DNA of 58,359 bases from an uncultured Microbulbifer sp. (GTDB lineage: Bacteria; Pseudomonadota; Gammaproteobacteria; Pseudomonadales; Cellvibrionaceae), in assembly GCF_947489355.1 (NCBI RefSeq), contig NZ_CANLDD010000025.1, positions 1 through 58,359 on the forward strand, written 5' to 3'. A program made the position numbers and the translations under genes. This document shows positions 40,042-48,133 of the stretch, piece after piece; position 1 is the stretch's first letter; the number at the start of each line of letters is the position of its first letter. The notes under the pieces were generated by a model. It was given only the letters and a program-made list of their open reading frames with translations, was not told where the DNA came from and did not search any database.

Positions 40042-40049
40042 CTTCGTAT

Positions 40050-40480
40050 TCAGCACATTTTCAATCTTCCCATACTCCAGTGCGCAAATAAGCCACGCAT
40101 TTGTTGACGCACCTTTCCAATAAAGACCCAACTCTTGAGACAGCTTCGCTTCAGATGTTTAAACTTCTTCCTGGCCCAACGCATCAGCGTTTGATCAAGA
40201 TACTTCTGAAGTCGATAAACACCATACCTCCGCCCAAAGTGACCGTAGTAGTTCAGCCAACCCTGTATTGCGGGATTCAGTGCTTGTGCCATCTCCGTCA
40301 GTGATCGCTCCACCCAGTTAATCACACGCCACTGCCTGACCTTATCCTTGATCCTCTTGAAGGCCTTAGGGCTCATTGAAGGACTAAACGCGGTGAAGGT
40401 CTGTCCATGGCGATTCTTTGCTTTTCTGGGACCAAATCGATAACCCAGAAAGTCAAAAAGGAGAATAAAAGGCTGGTGAA
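40050..40480 (-). pseudogene. Group II intron reverse transcriptase/maturase, C-terminal remnant
   Basis: The open frame from about 40480 to the stop at 40050 encodes about 143 residues. It starts within FLGYRFGPRKAKNRHG, the end of the reverse-transcriptase region, and continues through the maturase domain with INWVERSLTEMAQALNPAIQ, GWLNYYGHFGRR and RWARKKFKHLK. The catalytic YADD-bearing reverse-transcriptase domain is absent. The tail includes the usual short C-terminal segment (GLFAHWSMGRLKMC). Confidence 0.85.
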
Positions 40481-40763
40481 GTCATTTTTCCAAGAAGCGA
40501 CAGTATCCTTTGCAGCTGCCTAAGAAGTAAGCCTTTAAAATATAAAGAATTGATTAAAATGGCGTATCTTCAAAGTTGATTTCGGTGTTCATGCCGATAA
40601 ATGATCATTAACAGGAAGTAGATACAAATTGATACAGGTTGACAATTAGTGGTACTTCTTTTTAGCAACCTATCTATTATTGTTTTCCTGTCAAAACAAT
40701 CAAAAGTAAGGGATGAATCACCCCGGATTTCTCGGAGCCTAAATTTCTTGAGAGAATTATCCA

Positions 40764-40862
40764 ATGAGCAAACAACTCGGATACTCCCCCGAAGTATGGG
40801 AACGCGCAGTTCGCAGGGTGTTGACCGGCGAGCACGAACATAAATCAGGCTGGGCAGGGTAG
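40764..40862 (+). pseudogene. IS3-family OrfA, N-terminal stub
   Basis: The frame begins MSKQLGYSPEVWERAVRRVL, a typical start of IS3-family OrfA (helix-turn-helix protein), and stops after 32 codons at a TAG created at the junction with the IS256-family end (GGGTAGCGTTCAGAATTCTG). It is only a remnant. Confidence 0.75.
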
Positions 40863-40878
40863 CGTTCAGAATTCTGTG

Positions 40879-40911
40879 TCATCTCTTTATCATTAGCAAA
40901 AAAGAGATGAC
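40879..40911 (+). promoter_or_regulatory. Perfect 11-bp fold-back hairpin at the IS256 transposase start
   Basis: GTCATCTCTTT at 40878-40888 pairs exactly with AAAGAGATGAC at 40901-40911, with a 12-base loop. The 3' arm holds the purine-rich presumed ribosome-binding site just before the ATG at 40914. In RNA made by read-through from outside, this stem would hide the start site. Such protection against outside transcription is known for other insertion sequences. Confidence 0.6.
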
Positions 40912-40913
40912 CT

Positions 40914-41705
40914 ATGACCAAACCTACTTTCGATATGGATACTGCTTTCAAGGCGCTGCGTGAGGGCAAAGACCTCAGCGGCAAAGATGGCATCCTGCCC
41001 CCCTGATCAAACAGCTTACCGAAGCAGCTATGAGTGCTGAGCTGGAGGAGCACCTCGCCGGCGAGGACAAGCCCAACCTCAACAATGGCCATACATCCAA
41101 AACCATGAAAAGCCAGACAGACAACTTCGAGCTGCAGACATCGCGGGACCGAGCCGGCACCTTCGAGCCACAGATCGTCAAGAAGCATCAAACCCAGCTT
41201 ACCGGCGAGTTAGAGCGCAAGATCATTGCCCGGTTCGCCTTGGGCAACAGTTATCAGGGCATCCGCACACACATTGCCGAAATCTACGGTATGGAACTCG
41301 CCAACGGAACCATCAACACCATTACAGACAAGTTGCTGCCTGAACTTCAGGCATGGCGCGAGCGCGATCTGGAGGCGGTTTATCCTATCGTCTGGCTCGA
41401 CGCTATCCACTACAAAATCAAGGAAAATGGTCGTTATACTAGCAAGGCCATTTACACCATTCTTGGCCTGAACATCGAAGGCAAGACCCCAAGACCGAGA
41501 TTCAGCACTGTGTCATCCACCAGATTCGCAACTCGATGAAGTACGTGGCCTCGAAGAACCAGAAGGTCTATATGGCCGACCTCAAGTGCGTCTACAAGGC
41601 GACAACGCTCAATGCTGCCGAGAACGCCTTGGACGAGTTGGAGGCCAAGTGGGGAGACAAATATCGGGTGGTGATCAAGCCCTGGCGAGCCAAGTGGCCC
41701 ACCCT
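40914..41705 (+). pseudogene. IS256-family transposase, frameshifted and internally deleted
   Basis: The frame starts MTKPTFDMDTAFKALREGKD and breaks near 40999, where this copy has one base less than the copy at 54204. It resumes with AAMSAELEEHLAGEDKPN and the DDE region containing YPIVWLDAIHYKIKENGRYT. Near 41484 about 165 bases seem to be missing: NIEGK jumps out of frame into PKTEIQHCVIHQIRNSMKYV. The second catalytic Asp region (usual VDGLKGFPEAI) is gone. The end (WGDKYRVVIKPWRAKWPTL) is fused to an IS3 OrfB tail. Inactive. Confidence 0.85.
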
Positions 41706-41820
41706 GACCTGGGTCGACTGGTTTAACCATCACCGCATTCTCAGGCCGATTGGCGATATGCCCCCATCCGAATACGAAAACCTGTATTATCAACAAGCTG
41801 AGTCTACCCAAGCGGTATGA
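41706..41820 (+). pseudogene. IS3-family OrfB, C-terminal tail
   Basis: WVDWFNHHRILRPIGDMPPS followed by EYENLYYQQ and a stop at 41820 is the usual C-terminus of IS3-family OrfB. It is fused in frame to the IS256 transposase end, so an open chimeric frame (41536-41820) results. Confidence 0.8.
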
Positions 41821-41871
41821 CCCAAATCAAATTGCCTCCGGCAAACCTAGGGTGATTTAGGGGAAAACACG

Positions 41872-42798
41872 ATGACAAACTCTCATTGGGTACGCGCTGT
41901 ATCACTTTCATGCGCCAGTTTAATCAGTTACTCACCTGTAGCAAATGCTCTTGATACTAATCAAGAGCCATTGATTGAAGTACAGAATGTAAATCAAACT
42001 CACACCTCGACCACGCCTAGGGAAGTCAGTGATTTTGGAAGTCAGAACGATGACTTTCAAGGTGGGTACTTAAAAGTAGGCTACGGTTACAAATCCGAAG
42101 TAGGTCCCTCTGATGATGAAGCCAAAGGTGGTACATTATTCGTGAGTGGTCGATATCAAGTAAAGTGGGGTTTTTTCATTGAAGCTGCTTCTGGCGCAAA
42201 TAGGCTAGATCAAAGTATAAACGTTGGTTTCAACTTCTACAATACTGAGCAGTGGCAGTTTGACTTAACATCAGTACGTGCTCATGGGCGTAACAAATAT
42301 GGCTACGGACAACCTGGGTTTCATCAAGAAGAAAAAATAAAAAGCTCAGAAATGCTGGGATTGAGGGCTACGGGGCTGTTTGAAAATCAATTATTGCAGC
42401 TTGTGGTTGCGCCATATTCGTTTAATGATGAGTATAATGATGGTGTATATGCGTCCTTATTTGCCTCTAATGCATGGCAAATAAAAAATTGGGAAGTTTA
42501 CGCTTCTGCTGGGCTCGTATATCGCTCAGAAGAAATTCTGGATTATTATTACTCTACTACAGAGTTGCAAAGTCAATTGGATTTCCCCGATTATCAGGCA
42601 GGGGCCGGCATTGATTTTGTTGGGCAGATTGGTGCAAGCTACCCTATCAGTGAAAATCTATTGTTTGAAACTTATTATCGCTACACCAATATATCAAGCA
42701 GTATCACGGATAGCCCCATTATGAAACTAATTATTGCATCACCAGAAAGAAAAGAATATATCACTGAATTTGGCGTACTTTTTAGCTATGTATTTTAG
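41872..42798 (+). CDS. MipA/OmpV-like outer-membrane protein
   Basis: 308 residues. A signal peptide ends near PVANA-LDTN. After a polar linker come repeated amphipathic strands (YLKVGYGYKSEVG, LFVSGRYQVKWGFFIEAASG, LLFETYYRYTNIS) and a C-terminal Phe (FSYVF), as in outer-membrane barrels. The overall pattern fits the MipA/OmpV family, best known as a murein-hydrolase scaffold in E. coli. ATG at 41872 with AGGGGAA upstream. The gene is AT-richer than the left region. The IS3 scar ends 12 bases upstream, so its native promoter was probably replaced. First gene of a four-gene set with a two-component system. Confidence 0.75.
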   Translation: MTNSHWVRAVSLSCASLISYSPVANALDTNQEPLIEVQNVNQTHTSTTPREVSDFGSQNDDFQGGYLKVGYGYKSEVGPSDDEAKGGTLFVSGRYQVKWGFFIEAASGANRLDQSINVGFNFYNTEQWQFDLTSVRAHGRNKYGYGQPGFHQEEKIKSSEMLGLRATGLFENQLLQLVVAPYSFNDEYNDGVYASLFASNAWQIKNWEVYASAGLVYRSEEILDYYYSTTELQSQLDFPDYQAGAGIDFVGQIGASYPISENLLFETYYRYTNISSSITDSPIMKLIIASPERKEYITEFGVLFSYVF

Positions 42799-42809
42799 TA
42801 GGGGAACTC

Positions 42810-43262
42810 ATGAAACTTCTTATTAAAAACATCGCATTGCTGGTCCCTTTTACAATACTTCAAATCTTTGTTATTGCTTGGGTAGTATTTTTTTTGAGCG
42901 CCAATTCGTTTGCGCAAGTTGTGAATGATGCCAAGCCGTCGGCAACATTAAAACTCTCGCCCAAGCAGTGTATTGCGCTTCATCATGGTCAAACGTGCTA
43001 TGTAGATATTGATGTGCAGTGGTCAGCAGGCAAAAAAGGGACGTACTGTCTTTTTTCTAATCAACAAGATTCACACCTGGCGTGCTGGTCAGAAGCGAGG
43101 CAAGGTCACTATGCAAAAGAAATTGCTTCAAATACTAATGTGACCTTCTATCTAACGAAAAAAGATGGCAAGCAGCAGGTACGATTGGTAGCTGCTGAAT
43201 TGGAAATGGCATGGGTATATAAGAAAAACGTCCGATCAAGACTGTCTTGGCGTATGTTTTAA
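42810..43262 (+). CDS. DUF3019 secreted protein
   Basis: 150 residues with a long hydrophobic N-terminus (signal peptide or membrane anchor, cleavage possibly after NSFA-QVVN). The mature part has four Cys (PKQCIALHHGQTCYVDID, GTYCLFSNQQ, LACW) and ends LEMAWVYKKNVRSRLSWRMF, which fits DUF3019, a short periplasmic family often next to MipA/OmpV and two-component genes. Start ATG with AGGGGAA, 11 bases after the upstream stop. Its link to sensing is inferred from context. Confidence 0.8.
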   Translation: MKLLIKNIALLVPFTILQIFVIAWVVFFLSANSFAQVVNDAKPSATLKLSPKQCIALHHGQTCYVDIDVQWSAGKKGTYCLFSNQQDSHLACWSEARQGHYAKEIASNTNVTFYLTKKDGKQQVRLVAAELEMAWVYKKNVRSRLSWRMF

Positions 43263-43307
43263 CGGTTAATAAAATACTAACTCATCATAAAAGAGATAAG
43301 CACATCA

Positions 43308-44036
43308 GTGACTAACGCCACGTTACAAAGCTCAGGACATATTCTTCTGATTGAAGACGATGTTGACTTAGCCCAATGGATGCAGGACTACCTCGTTGCC
43401 AAGGGATACCAAGTAGATATCACAGGCTGTGGTCAGCAAGCGGTCGAACTTATACAAGCGCTTCATCCTGATGTGGTTATTCTCGATGGTATGTTGCCTA
43501 ACTTGGACGGCGTTGATGTTTGTAAAGCGGTGCGGCCAAACTTTAAGAACGCGATTATTATGGTGACTGCGCGAGATGAAGAAATAGACGAGGTTTTGGG
43601 TCTTGAAATGGGCGCCGATGATTATTTGACAAAACCTGTACGAGCACGCGCCTTGCTCACGCGCATTCGCAAGTATATTGCTCGTCAACAAGAGTTAAAC
43701 CATTATTTAATATCAAATAATGATGAAGGCCCGCTCGTCTTTAATCAACTTTGCATTGATAAGAAAGCCATGAAAGTTATCTTGCAGGACAAAGTGCTAA
43801 AAATTTCCTCCAATGAATTTAATCTGTTGTGGTTATTGGCAAGTAAAGCGGGGCAGCTCGTTTCTAGGAGCGAGTTGGTGAGTGAGCTGCGAGGATTTGA
43901 ATATGATGGTTTTGATCGCTCAATAGATCTTAAAGTATCGCGACTGCGTAAAAAATTAGGTGATTGCCCAAGTGAGCCTCGTCGTATTGTAACGGTTTGG
44001 GGTAAAGGTTATCTCTTTGCCAAAGATGCCTGGTAG
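43308..44036 (+). CDS. OmpR-family response regulator
   Basis: 242 residues from a GTG start. Receiver domain: acidic pair in LLIEDDVDL, phospho-acceptor Asp60 in VVILDGMLPN, and the conserved Lys in DDYLTKPVRARAL. The C-terminal part is a winged-helix DNA-binding domain (FNLLWLLASKAGQLVSRSEL, then DRSIDLKVSRLRKKLGD and TVWGKGYLF). It is followed 12 bases later by its sensor kinase gene. Likely targets are its own operon and envelope genes (inference). Confidence 0.93.
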   Translation: MTNATLQSSGHILLIEDDVDLAQWMQDYLVAKGYQVDITGCGQQAVELIQALHPDVVILDGMLPNLDGVDVCKAVRPNFKNAIIMVTARDEEIDEVLGLEMGADDYLTKPVRARALLTRIRKYIARQQELNHYLISNNDEGPLVFNQLCIDKKAMKVILQDKVLKISSNEFNLLWLLASKAGQLVSRSELVSELRGFEYDGFDRSIDLKVSRLRKKLGDCPSEPRRIVTVWGKGYLFAKDAW

Positions 44037-44048
44037 TGAAGGAGGTAT

Positions 44049-45368
44049 ATGCGCACTTTATTGTACTCATTGCTGTTATTTGTTTTTTTAGCTACTGCTG
44101 GTCTTGGTTGGCTGTTTGATTATTTGTATGAGCAAAATCATTCTCTGGTAAGAGATGTTGATAAGGCAAAAATGATAGAAGATTTAGGTTATCAATGGTC
44201 GAACTCACTGGCTAACTTTCCTTCGCGAGCGCAATATATTGAAAATTGGCAAGCTGCCATTAGCGAAAGGCCATCGGTGCAGGGTGAAACAGAACATCTG
44301 CCCTTTGAATTAGGTCTGTTAACAAAGGCCGATTTGCCTATGCCTAACCCGCTTGCACTTCAAATGGAGCAAGGTGAGCCCTTGCTGTTAGAGACAAAAA
44401 ATAATTTAACATGGTATTTTCCTCTGAGGCAATCGCAAGAAGTATTATTGATAAAAGTGTCAAAATCCTATTTTTCACCTGCAATATCAACACGAGAATA
44501 TGGCTTTACTATAGGTTTTTATATTGCGCTACTGCTTTTATTTTTCCTCTGGGCGTTTCCTTTAATACGACAATTATTGTCATTGAGGTACGCAACAAAA
44601 CGTTTTGGTCAGGGTGAGCTGCAGCAACGAATTCCATCCAGAAAATTTTCTTATCTTAAAGAGATTGAGGCGGAATTTAACCAGATGGCACTTCGGATTG
44701 AAAGTTTGGTGGATGATGTAAAGTTACTGAGCAGTGCCGTATCACATGATTTACGAACGCCCCTGGCGCGTATTCGTTTTGGACTTGACACACTCGCCGA
44801 GGAAAATGATCCGATACTCAGGCAAAAGTATCAAGCAAAAATCAGCGATCATATTGACGATATGACAACCTTGGTTGAAACCTTGTTAACTTATGCCCGC
44901 TTAGACCAAATCATGGTGTCCTTACATAGTAATGCTATTGATTTAGTGCCATTGATTTATCAGTGCATTAAGGCGAATAATCAATTTGAAAGCAACATCT
45001 CATTTGCGCATGGGTCGCGTGAATTAAAGATTCAAGCTGATGCCTTTTACATTAAAATGATTATAAACAACCTTCTTCAAAATGCACTTACCTATGGAGG
45101 TGGGCAGGTACTCATCGAATGTATGAATGAAGGCAATTATTGCAAAATATATGTTCATGATAACGGTAAAGGCATTGATGTTTCGCTGCGAGAAAAAATA
45201 GTAAAGCCTTTTGTGCGTGGCCATCAGTATAAAACAAAAATTAGTGGCCATGGCATTGGATTAGCACTTGTCAAGCGCGTATTAGATTGGCATCAAGGAC
45301 ATTTAGTTATTGAAAATTCAACTAAGTTAACCGGTGCTTGCTTTATTGTTCTATTACTCACAGCTTAA
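44049..45368 (+). CDS. Sensor histidine kinase
   Basis: 439 residues with two membrane helices (about 4-24 and 153-175) around a periplasmic sensor of about 125 residues with no recognised fold. A HAMP-like segment follows, then the H-box SSAVSHDLRTPLARIRFGLD with His233, the N-box MIINNLLQNALTYGG, and G-boxes DNGKGID and GHGIGLALV. GGAGG lies just before the ATG. It pairs with the regulator encoded upstream. The stop is five bases before repeat copy B, which may end the transcript. Confidence 0.93.
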   Translation: MRTLLYSLLLFVFLATAGLGWLFDYLYEQNHSLVRDVDKAKMIEDLGYQWSNSLANFPSRAQYIENWQAAISERPSVQGETEHLPFELGLLTKADLPMPNPLALQMEQGEPLLLETKNNLTWYFPLRQSQEVLLIKVSKSYFSPAISTREYGFTIGFYIALLLLFFLWAFPLIRQLLSLRYATKRFGQGELQQRIPSRKFSYLKEIEAEFNQMALRIESLVDDVKLLSSAVSHDLRTPLARIRFGLDTLAEENDPILRQKYQAKISDHIDDMTTLVETLLTYARLDQIMVSLHSNAIDLVPLIYQCIKANNQFESNISFAHGSRELKIQADAFYIKMIINNLLQNALTYGGGQVLIECMNEGNYCKIYVHDNGKGIDVSLREKIVKPFVRGHQYKTKISGHGIGLALVKRVLDWHQGHLVIENSTKLTGACFIVLLLTA

Positions 45369-45372
45369 TCGC

Positions 45373-45512
45373 ACTTACTACCGGGTCAGAAGCAAAGGCT
45401 ACCCCTCTCCCAGGGCACGCTGTGAATACACCCTTGTACACTTATAATCGGCATCCATGCCTCATACGATCCTGGGAGAGGGGGATTCTTCCCTCCTGCG
45501 TTATTAATAAGT
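45373..45512 (+). repeat. Dispersed palindromic repeat, copy B
   Basis: The second copy of the ~135-bp element also found at 23605-23742 (same orientation) and 47660-47786 (inverted). It begins TACTACCGGGTCAGAAGC and has the same palindromic arms (ACCCCTCTCCCAGGG and CCTGGGAGAGGGGG). Directly after the histidine kinase gene, it could form a large hairpin at the end of the mRNA. Confidence 0.8.
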
Positions 45513-45871
45513 CTCCGTTGTAGGTCTTTGCGCAAAGAGATTGAGTGAAAGTGCAATAAGGAGTGACGCACCGAGTATGATTTTGAATGTCTTGTGCATG
45601 ATTGTATTTCTTTCTCGTGTTCTATCATCTGTATTGACAGCTAAGCCCCAATTGCAATGTGGAATTGCAGATTATCTTACTGCCAATCGGCAGGCTTTTG
45701 CTATTACTGATTGGACAGGATCAGCGTAAAAGTATAGTCGTTTAGGCCGCACAGAGAATTCATGATATGATAGAGAAACCGAGAGATTCAAGGATGTTAC
45801 CTTGCTACGGGAAAAGGGCACTCAATGCCACGAACAATGCACTAGTATGGACAAACTTTACCATTCATAAA
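45513..45871. other. 359-bp intergenic stretch
   Basis: Between repeat copy B and the methyltransferase gene, whose stop is at 45872. I see no gene. A short stem CTGCC-AATC-GGCAG followed by GCTTTT at 45680-45698 could be a weak plus-strand terminator. Otherwise nothing is recognisable. Confidence 0.4.
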
Positions 45872-46714
45872 TTATTTCTTCCTGGTCAATACGATTAACC
45901 TATAGCTCTTATACTTTTGGAAATTCTCTGCGTTGCGTTGCTCCGAATATTTGAACTTGGCTTTGTCGATTTTTTTACGCAATAGCCATTTTATTAATCT
46001 ATAGGTGAGTTTGTGCTTGTGAGAAAGAAAATTGTCGAGGGAGTTCGAGAAGGGTATAAGCCGCTGCACCAACATTTCGTTAACCAGGGTAAGGTTGGGG
46101 CTCAAGTTTTTCGTAACATCAATGTTTTCAGTCATTATGTAGCCGTTATCCGTGACGATTTCGTAGAACTGCCTCAGTGAGTGTCCTCCTTTTAAGGGGG
46201 ATTTGCCCTTTGCATTGTCCTTTTTAAAAAAATCAAAAATGACCACTTTACCTTGGTCAATCAAAATTTTGTCAATCACCGAAAAGGCTTTCTGCATGTT
46301 GACGTACTGGTAGCTTTCGCTAAAAAATACTAATGTGTATTTTTCTTGTAGGCGAGTAACGGGCAAGTCTTCCAGTGGGCAAAAAAATACTTTGCCTCTA
46401 TCGTGGTTAGCGAATGGTGAGACCTTCTTTCTCGCGATGCGAGCCATCCATTCGGAAGGAACCAGGCCGTCAACTCGGTGCCCTTGACTTAGAAGTTTCT
46501 GTGTAGTATTTCCTATGCCACAACCGATATCGAGTATTTTTCCCGCAGTCCCTTGAGTTATGATGTGCTTAAGTAGAAATTCCGTATGGTTTTCCTGCGC
46601 TCTCTGTAAGTTTTGGAAGGAGGGCTGCTCTCCTATTTCCCAAAAGCCGTAGTGTAAGTCTTCGACTTGAAATAGTTGTTGAGCGGCAACGAGACCGAAT
46701 TCTTTGCTATCCAT
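45872..46714 (-). CDS. Class I SAM-dependent methyltransferase
   Basis: 280 residues. Motif I of the SAM-binding Rossmann fold is KILDIGCGIGNTTQKLL (residues about 59-75). Later motifs fit (VVIFDFFKKDN), placing it with small-molecule or lipid methyltransferases. The substrate cannot be read. The C-terminal third is basic (KLTYRLIKWLLRKKIDKAKF) and may be membrane-associated. It lies 49 bases downstream of the PagL-like gene on the same strand, so co-transcription is likely. AT-rich compared with the left half. Confidence 0.8.
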   Translation of the reverse strand: MDSKEFGLVAAQQLFQVEDLHYGFWEIGEQPSFQNLQRAQENHTEFLLKHIITQGTAGKILDIGCGIGNTTQKLLSQGHRVDGLVPSEWMARIARKKVSPFANHDRGKVFFCPLEDLPVTRLQEKYTLVFFSESYQYVNMQKAFSVIDKILIDQGKVVIFDFFKKDNAKGKSPLKGGHSLRQFYEIVTDNGYIMTENIDVTKNLSPNLTLVNEMLVQRLIPFSNSLDNFLSHKHKLTYRLIKWLLRKKIDKAKFKYSEQRNAENFQKYKSYRLIVLTRKK

Positions 46715-46763
46715 AGTTTGTTTCTAAATAAAATTTGTAGACTTATTTACTAGGCAATGCGAT

Positions 46764-47339
46764 CTATAGAGGAACATCAAGCGAGATTCCAAGGAAGTTC
46801 TGCCCACTGTTGTTCTCGGTAATCGATGCATTTGAGAAGTGTCGAGCGAAGAGTTTGAGGTTGAAGTCGGAGAATTTTGTTCCAATAGCTAGCCGCTCCC
46901 CAAAGGTAAATATGGAGCCAATGCGTGACGATGGTTTTTTGAGATAAGCTCCAAGTGAAAAGCTTATATAGAAATTTTTCTTATCAATAAACAGATACTC
47001 CTCTGAGATTCCCATTAACAGTGTGTTAAAATTAGTCTTAGACTCTCCACTGCCTATTCTACAAGCGCTTTCTACGCAGCCCTGTCCGACAAGCCCTCCT
47101 AGCTCAAGGTTGAGATAAGTTGGAATATTGAACAGCATGCTGGGCGTCCGATAGGAAACGGAGCTGTAGTACAGGTTTTCAAAATTCGAATGGGCGAGAC
47201 TGACTCCTGTCTCCACAACGATCTCTCCATTTTTAGCAAGAGTAAACTGCTTAAATCGGGTAGTAGTATCGATATCACTAGCAGCGACAGATGACATTGA
47301 AATAAGGGCAAAGAGAACAGAAATTCTTTTCAATCGCAC
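46764..47339 (-). CDS. PagL-like lipid A deacylase (acyloxyacyl hydrolase family)
   Basis: 191 residues from a GTG start with AGAGG upstream. A signal peptide ends near SSVAA-SDID. The rest is beta-barrel-like, closing with KLFARHFSNAS (His167, Ser169, Asn170) and NFLGISLDVPL. The His-x-Ser-Asn motif near the last strands is the catalytic signature of PagL, which removes the 3-O acyl chain of lipid A in the outer membrane. The Glu of the triad is not certain; Glu175 is one candidate. First gene of a pair with the methyltransferase. Confidence 0.75.
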   Translation of the reverse strand: MRLKRISVLFALISMSSVAASDIDTTTRFKQFTLAKNGEIVVETGVSLAHSNFENLYYSSVSYRTPSMLFNIPTYLNLELGGLVGQGCVESACRIGSGESKTNFNTLLMGISEEYLFIDKKNFYISFSLGAYLKKPSSRIGSIFTFGERLAIGTKFSDFNLKLFARHFSNASITENNSGQNFLGISLDVPL

Positions 47340-47659
47340 AGGAACAACCTCTGCTTTTCAAGATATAAATTTGAGGCAGAGTCAACTTGGATTGCTGACA
47401 AGACCGCACACAGTGGGGATTTCGGGTCCGGAAATTTTCATCTCACGCTCTCCAGTTGTAGTGAAACTAAACTGTATGGGAAAACGGAGTTAAGAGACGT
47501 ATCAGTTGGTCTTACATTGTATCGCTGTGTATCCAGCAGATGGGCAAGGCAGGGAACTGGCCTATTCTTGAGTGCTTGTTACTGGGCTTCAGTTATTAAG
47601 AGAAAGGGCAGAAGATTCTTTCTGGCAGGTTTGCTAAGAGCCTGAATCGATAGCCTTGC
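47340..47659. other. 320-bp intergenic stretch upstream of the PagL-like gene
   Basis: AT-rich, no gene recognised. By position it must contain the promoter for the PagL-like and methyltransferase genes on the minus strand. I could not assign promoter boxes with confidence. Confidence 0.35.
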
Positions 47660-47786
47660 TATAGGAGGGAAGAATACCCCCTCTCCCAGGACCGTATGGG
47701 GCATGGAGGCCGATTTCGAGCGTACAGGGATGTATTTACAGTGCGTCCTGATGGAGGGGTATTCTTTCCTTATGACCCGGTAGTAC
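47660..47786 (-). repeat. Dispersed palindromic repeat, copy C (inverted)
   Basis: The third copy, in opposite orientation to copies A and B. On the minus strand it reads TACTACCGGGTCATAAGG, then GAATACCCCT, ACATCCCTGTACGCTCG and TCCTGGGAGAGGGGGTATTC. One arm differs (CCATCAGGA instead of CTCCCAGGA), so its stem is less perfect. It lies about 37 bases from the truncation point of an IS5-type fragment. Confidence 0.8.
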
Positions 47787-47822
47787 GTCAATTCCCGTCC
47801 TAAAGAGTTGGGCAGATCCGAA

Positions 47823-47966
47823 GGCGTAGTCGAGCAACCAGTCGATACGCTGCAATGCCAAATTAAATTCCTGGCGAATCTTTCTCAGCGGGTGGGATTT
47901 CGGGGAAAATTCTTCCAGGTGAATAGTAGTGAACAAAGCTTCCTGCGTAATATCTGCACCGCGCAT
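47823..47966 (-). pseudogene. IS5-family transposase, N-terminal fragment
   Basis: Starts MRGADITQEALFTTIHLEEF and follows the full transposase for about 48 residues (to QRIDWLLDYAF), then reads into unrelated sequence. The DDE domain is missing. Confidence 0.85.
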
Positions 47967-48047
47967 TCATTATCTCATTGTGGGGTATCGACCCGAGCAT
48001 TGTACCAAAGCCAGCAAATACATGGGTCTATTTCAACAGCCTGCTAA
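47823..48047 (-). mobile_element. IS5-type insertion sequence, 5' remnant
   Basis: Matches the 5' end of the complete element at 50797-52119, including the terminal repeat (TATTTCAACAGCCTGCTAA on the plus strand, ending near 48047). Similarity stops near 47823, after which unrelated sequence and repeat copy C follow. Confidence 0.85.
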
Positions 48048-48133
48048 TGAGATACTGAATTGACCCATGAATAACAAGTCAGCTTGATTTTTTAGAGTCT
48101 AGCGCAACCGTCATACCACGGAGTTTACAGCTC

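Larger units (their letters stand above)
39968..40480 (-). mobile_element. Group II intron, 3' remnant
   Basis: The minus strand holds the end of an intron-encoded maturase followed by a domain V and a domain VI-like segment. The 3' end is probably in or near GATCTACTCGAC around 39968. Everything 5' of the maturase C-terminus is missing or unrecognisable: a TGA interrupts the frame near 40480 and AT-rich sequence follows. The intron cannot splice or move by itself. Confidence 0.8.
40714..41859 (+). mobile_element. IS3-family scar interrupted by an IS256-family element
   Basis: Imperfect terminal inverted repeats bound the scar: TGAATCACCCCGGATTTCTC at 40714 and the inverted partner ending GGGTGATTTA at 41859. 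Inside are the first codons of an OrfA (40764), an inserted IS256-family element (from about 40857-41705) and the last codons of an OrfB (to 41820). The middle of the IS3 element is lost. The scar ends 12 bases before the MipA/OmpV-like gene. Confidence 0.7.

Noticed and set aside
41536..41820. Chimeric 94-codon transposase frame as a functional gene
   Set aside because: It joins the end of an IS256 transposase to an IS3 OrfB tail; neither catalytic centre is present.
45386..45628. Open frames over repeat copies B and A (for example 45386-45628 and 23494-23808)
   Set aside because: Similar translations at different loci come from the repeat itself, not from a gene family.
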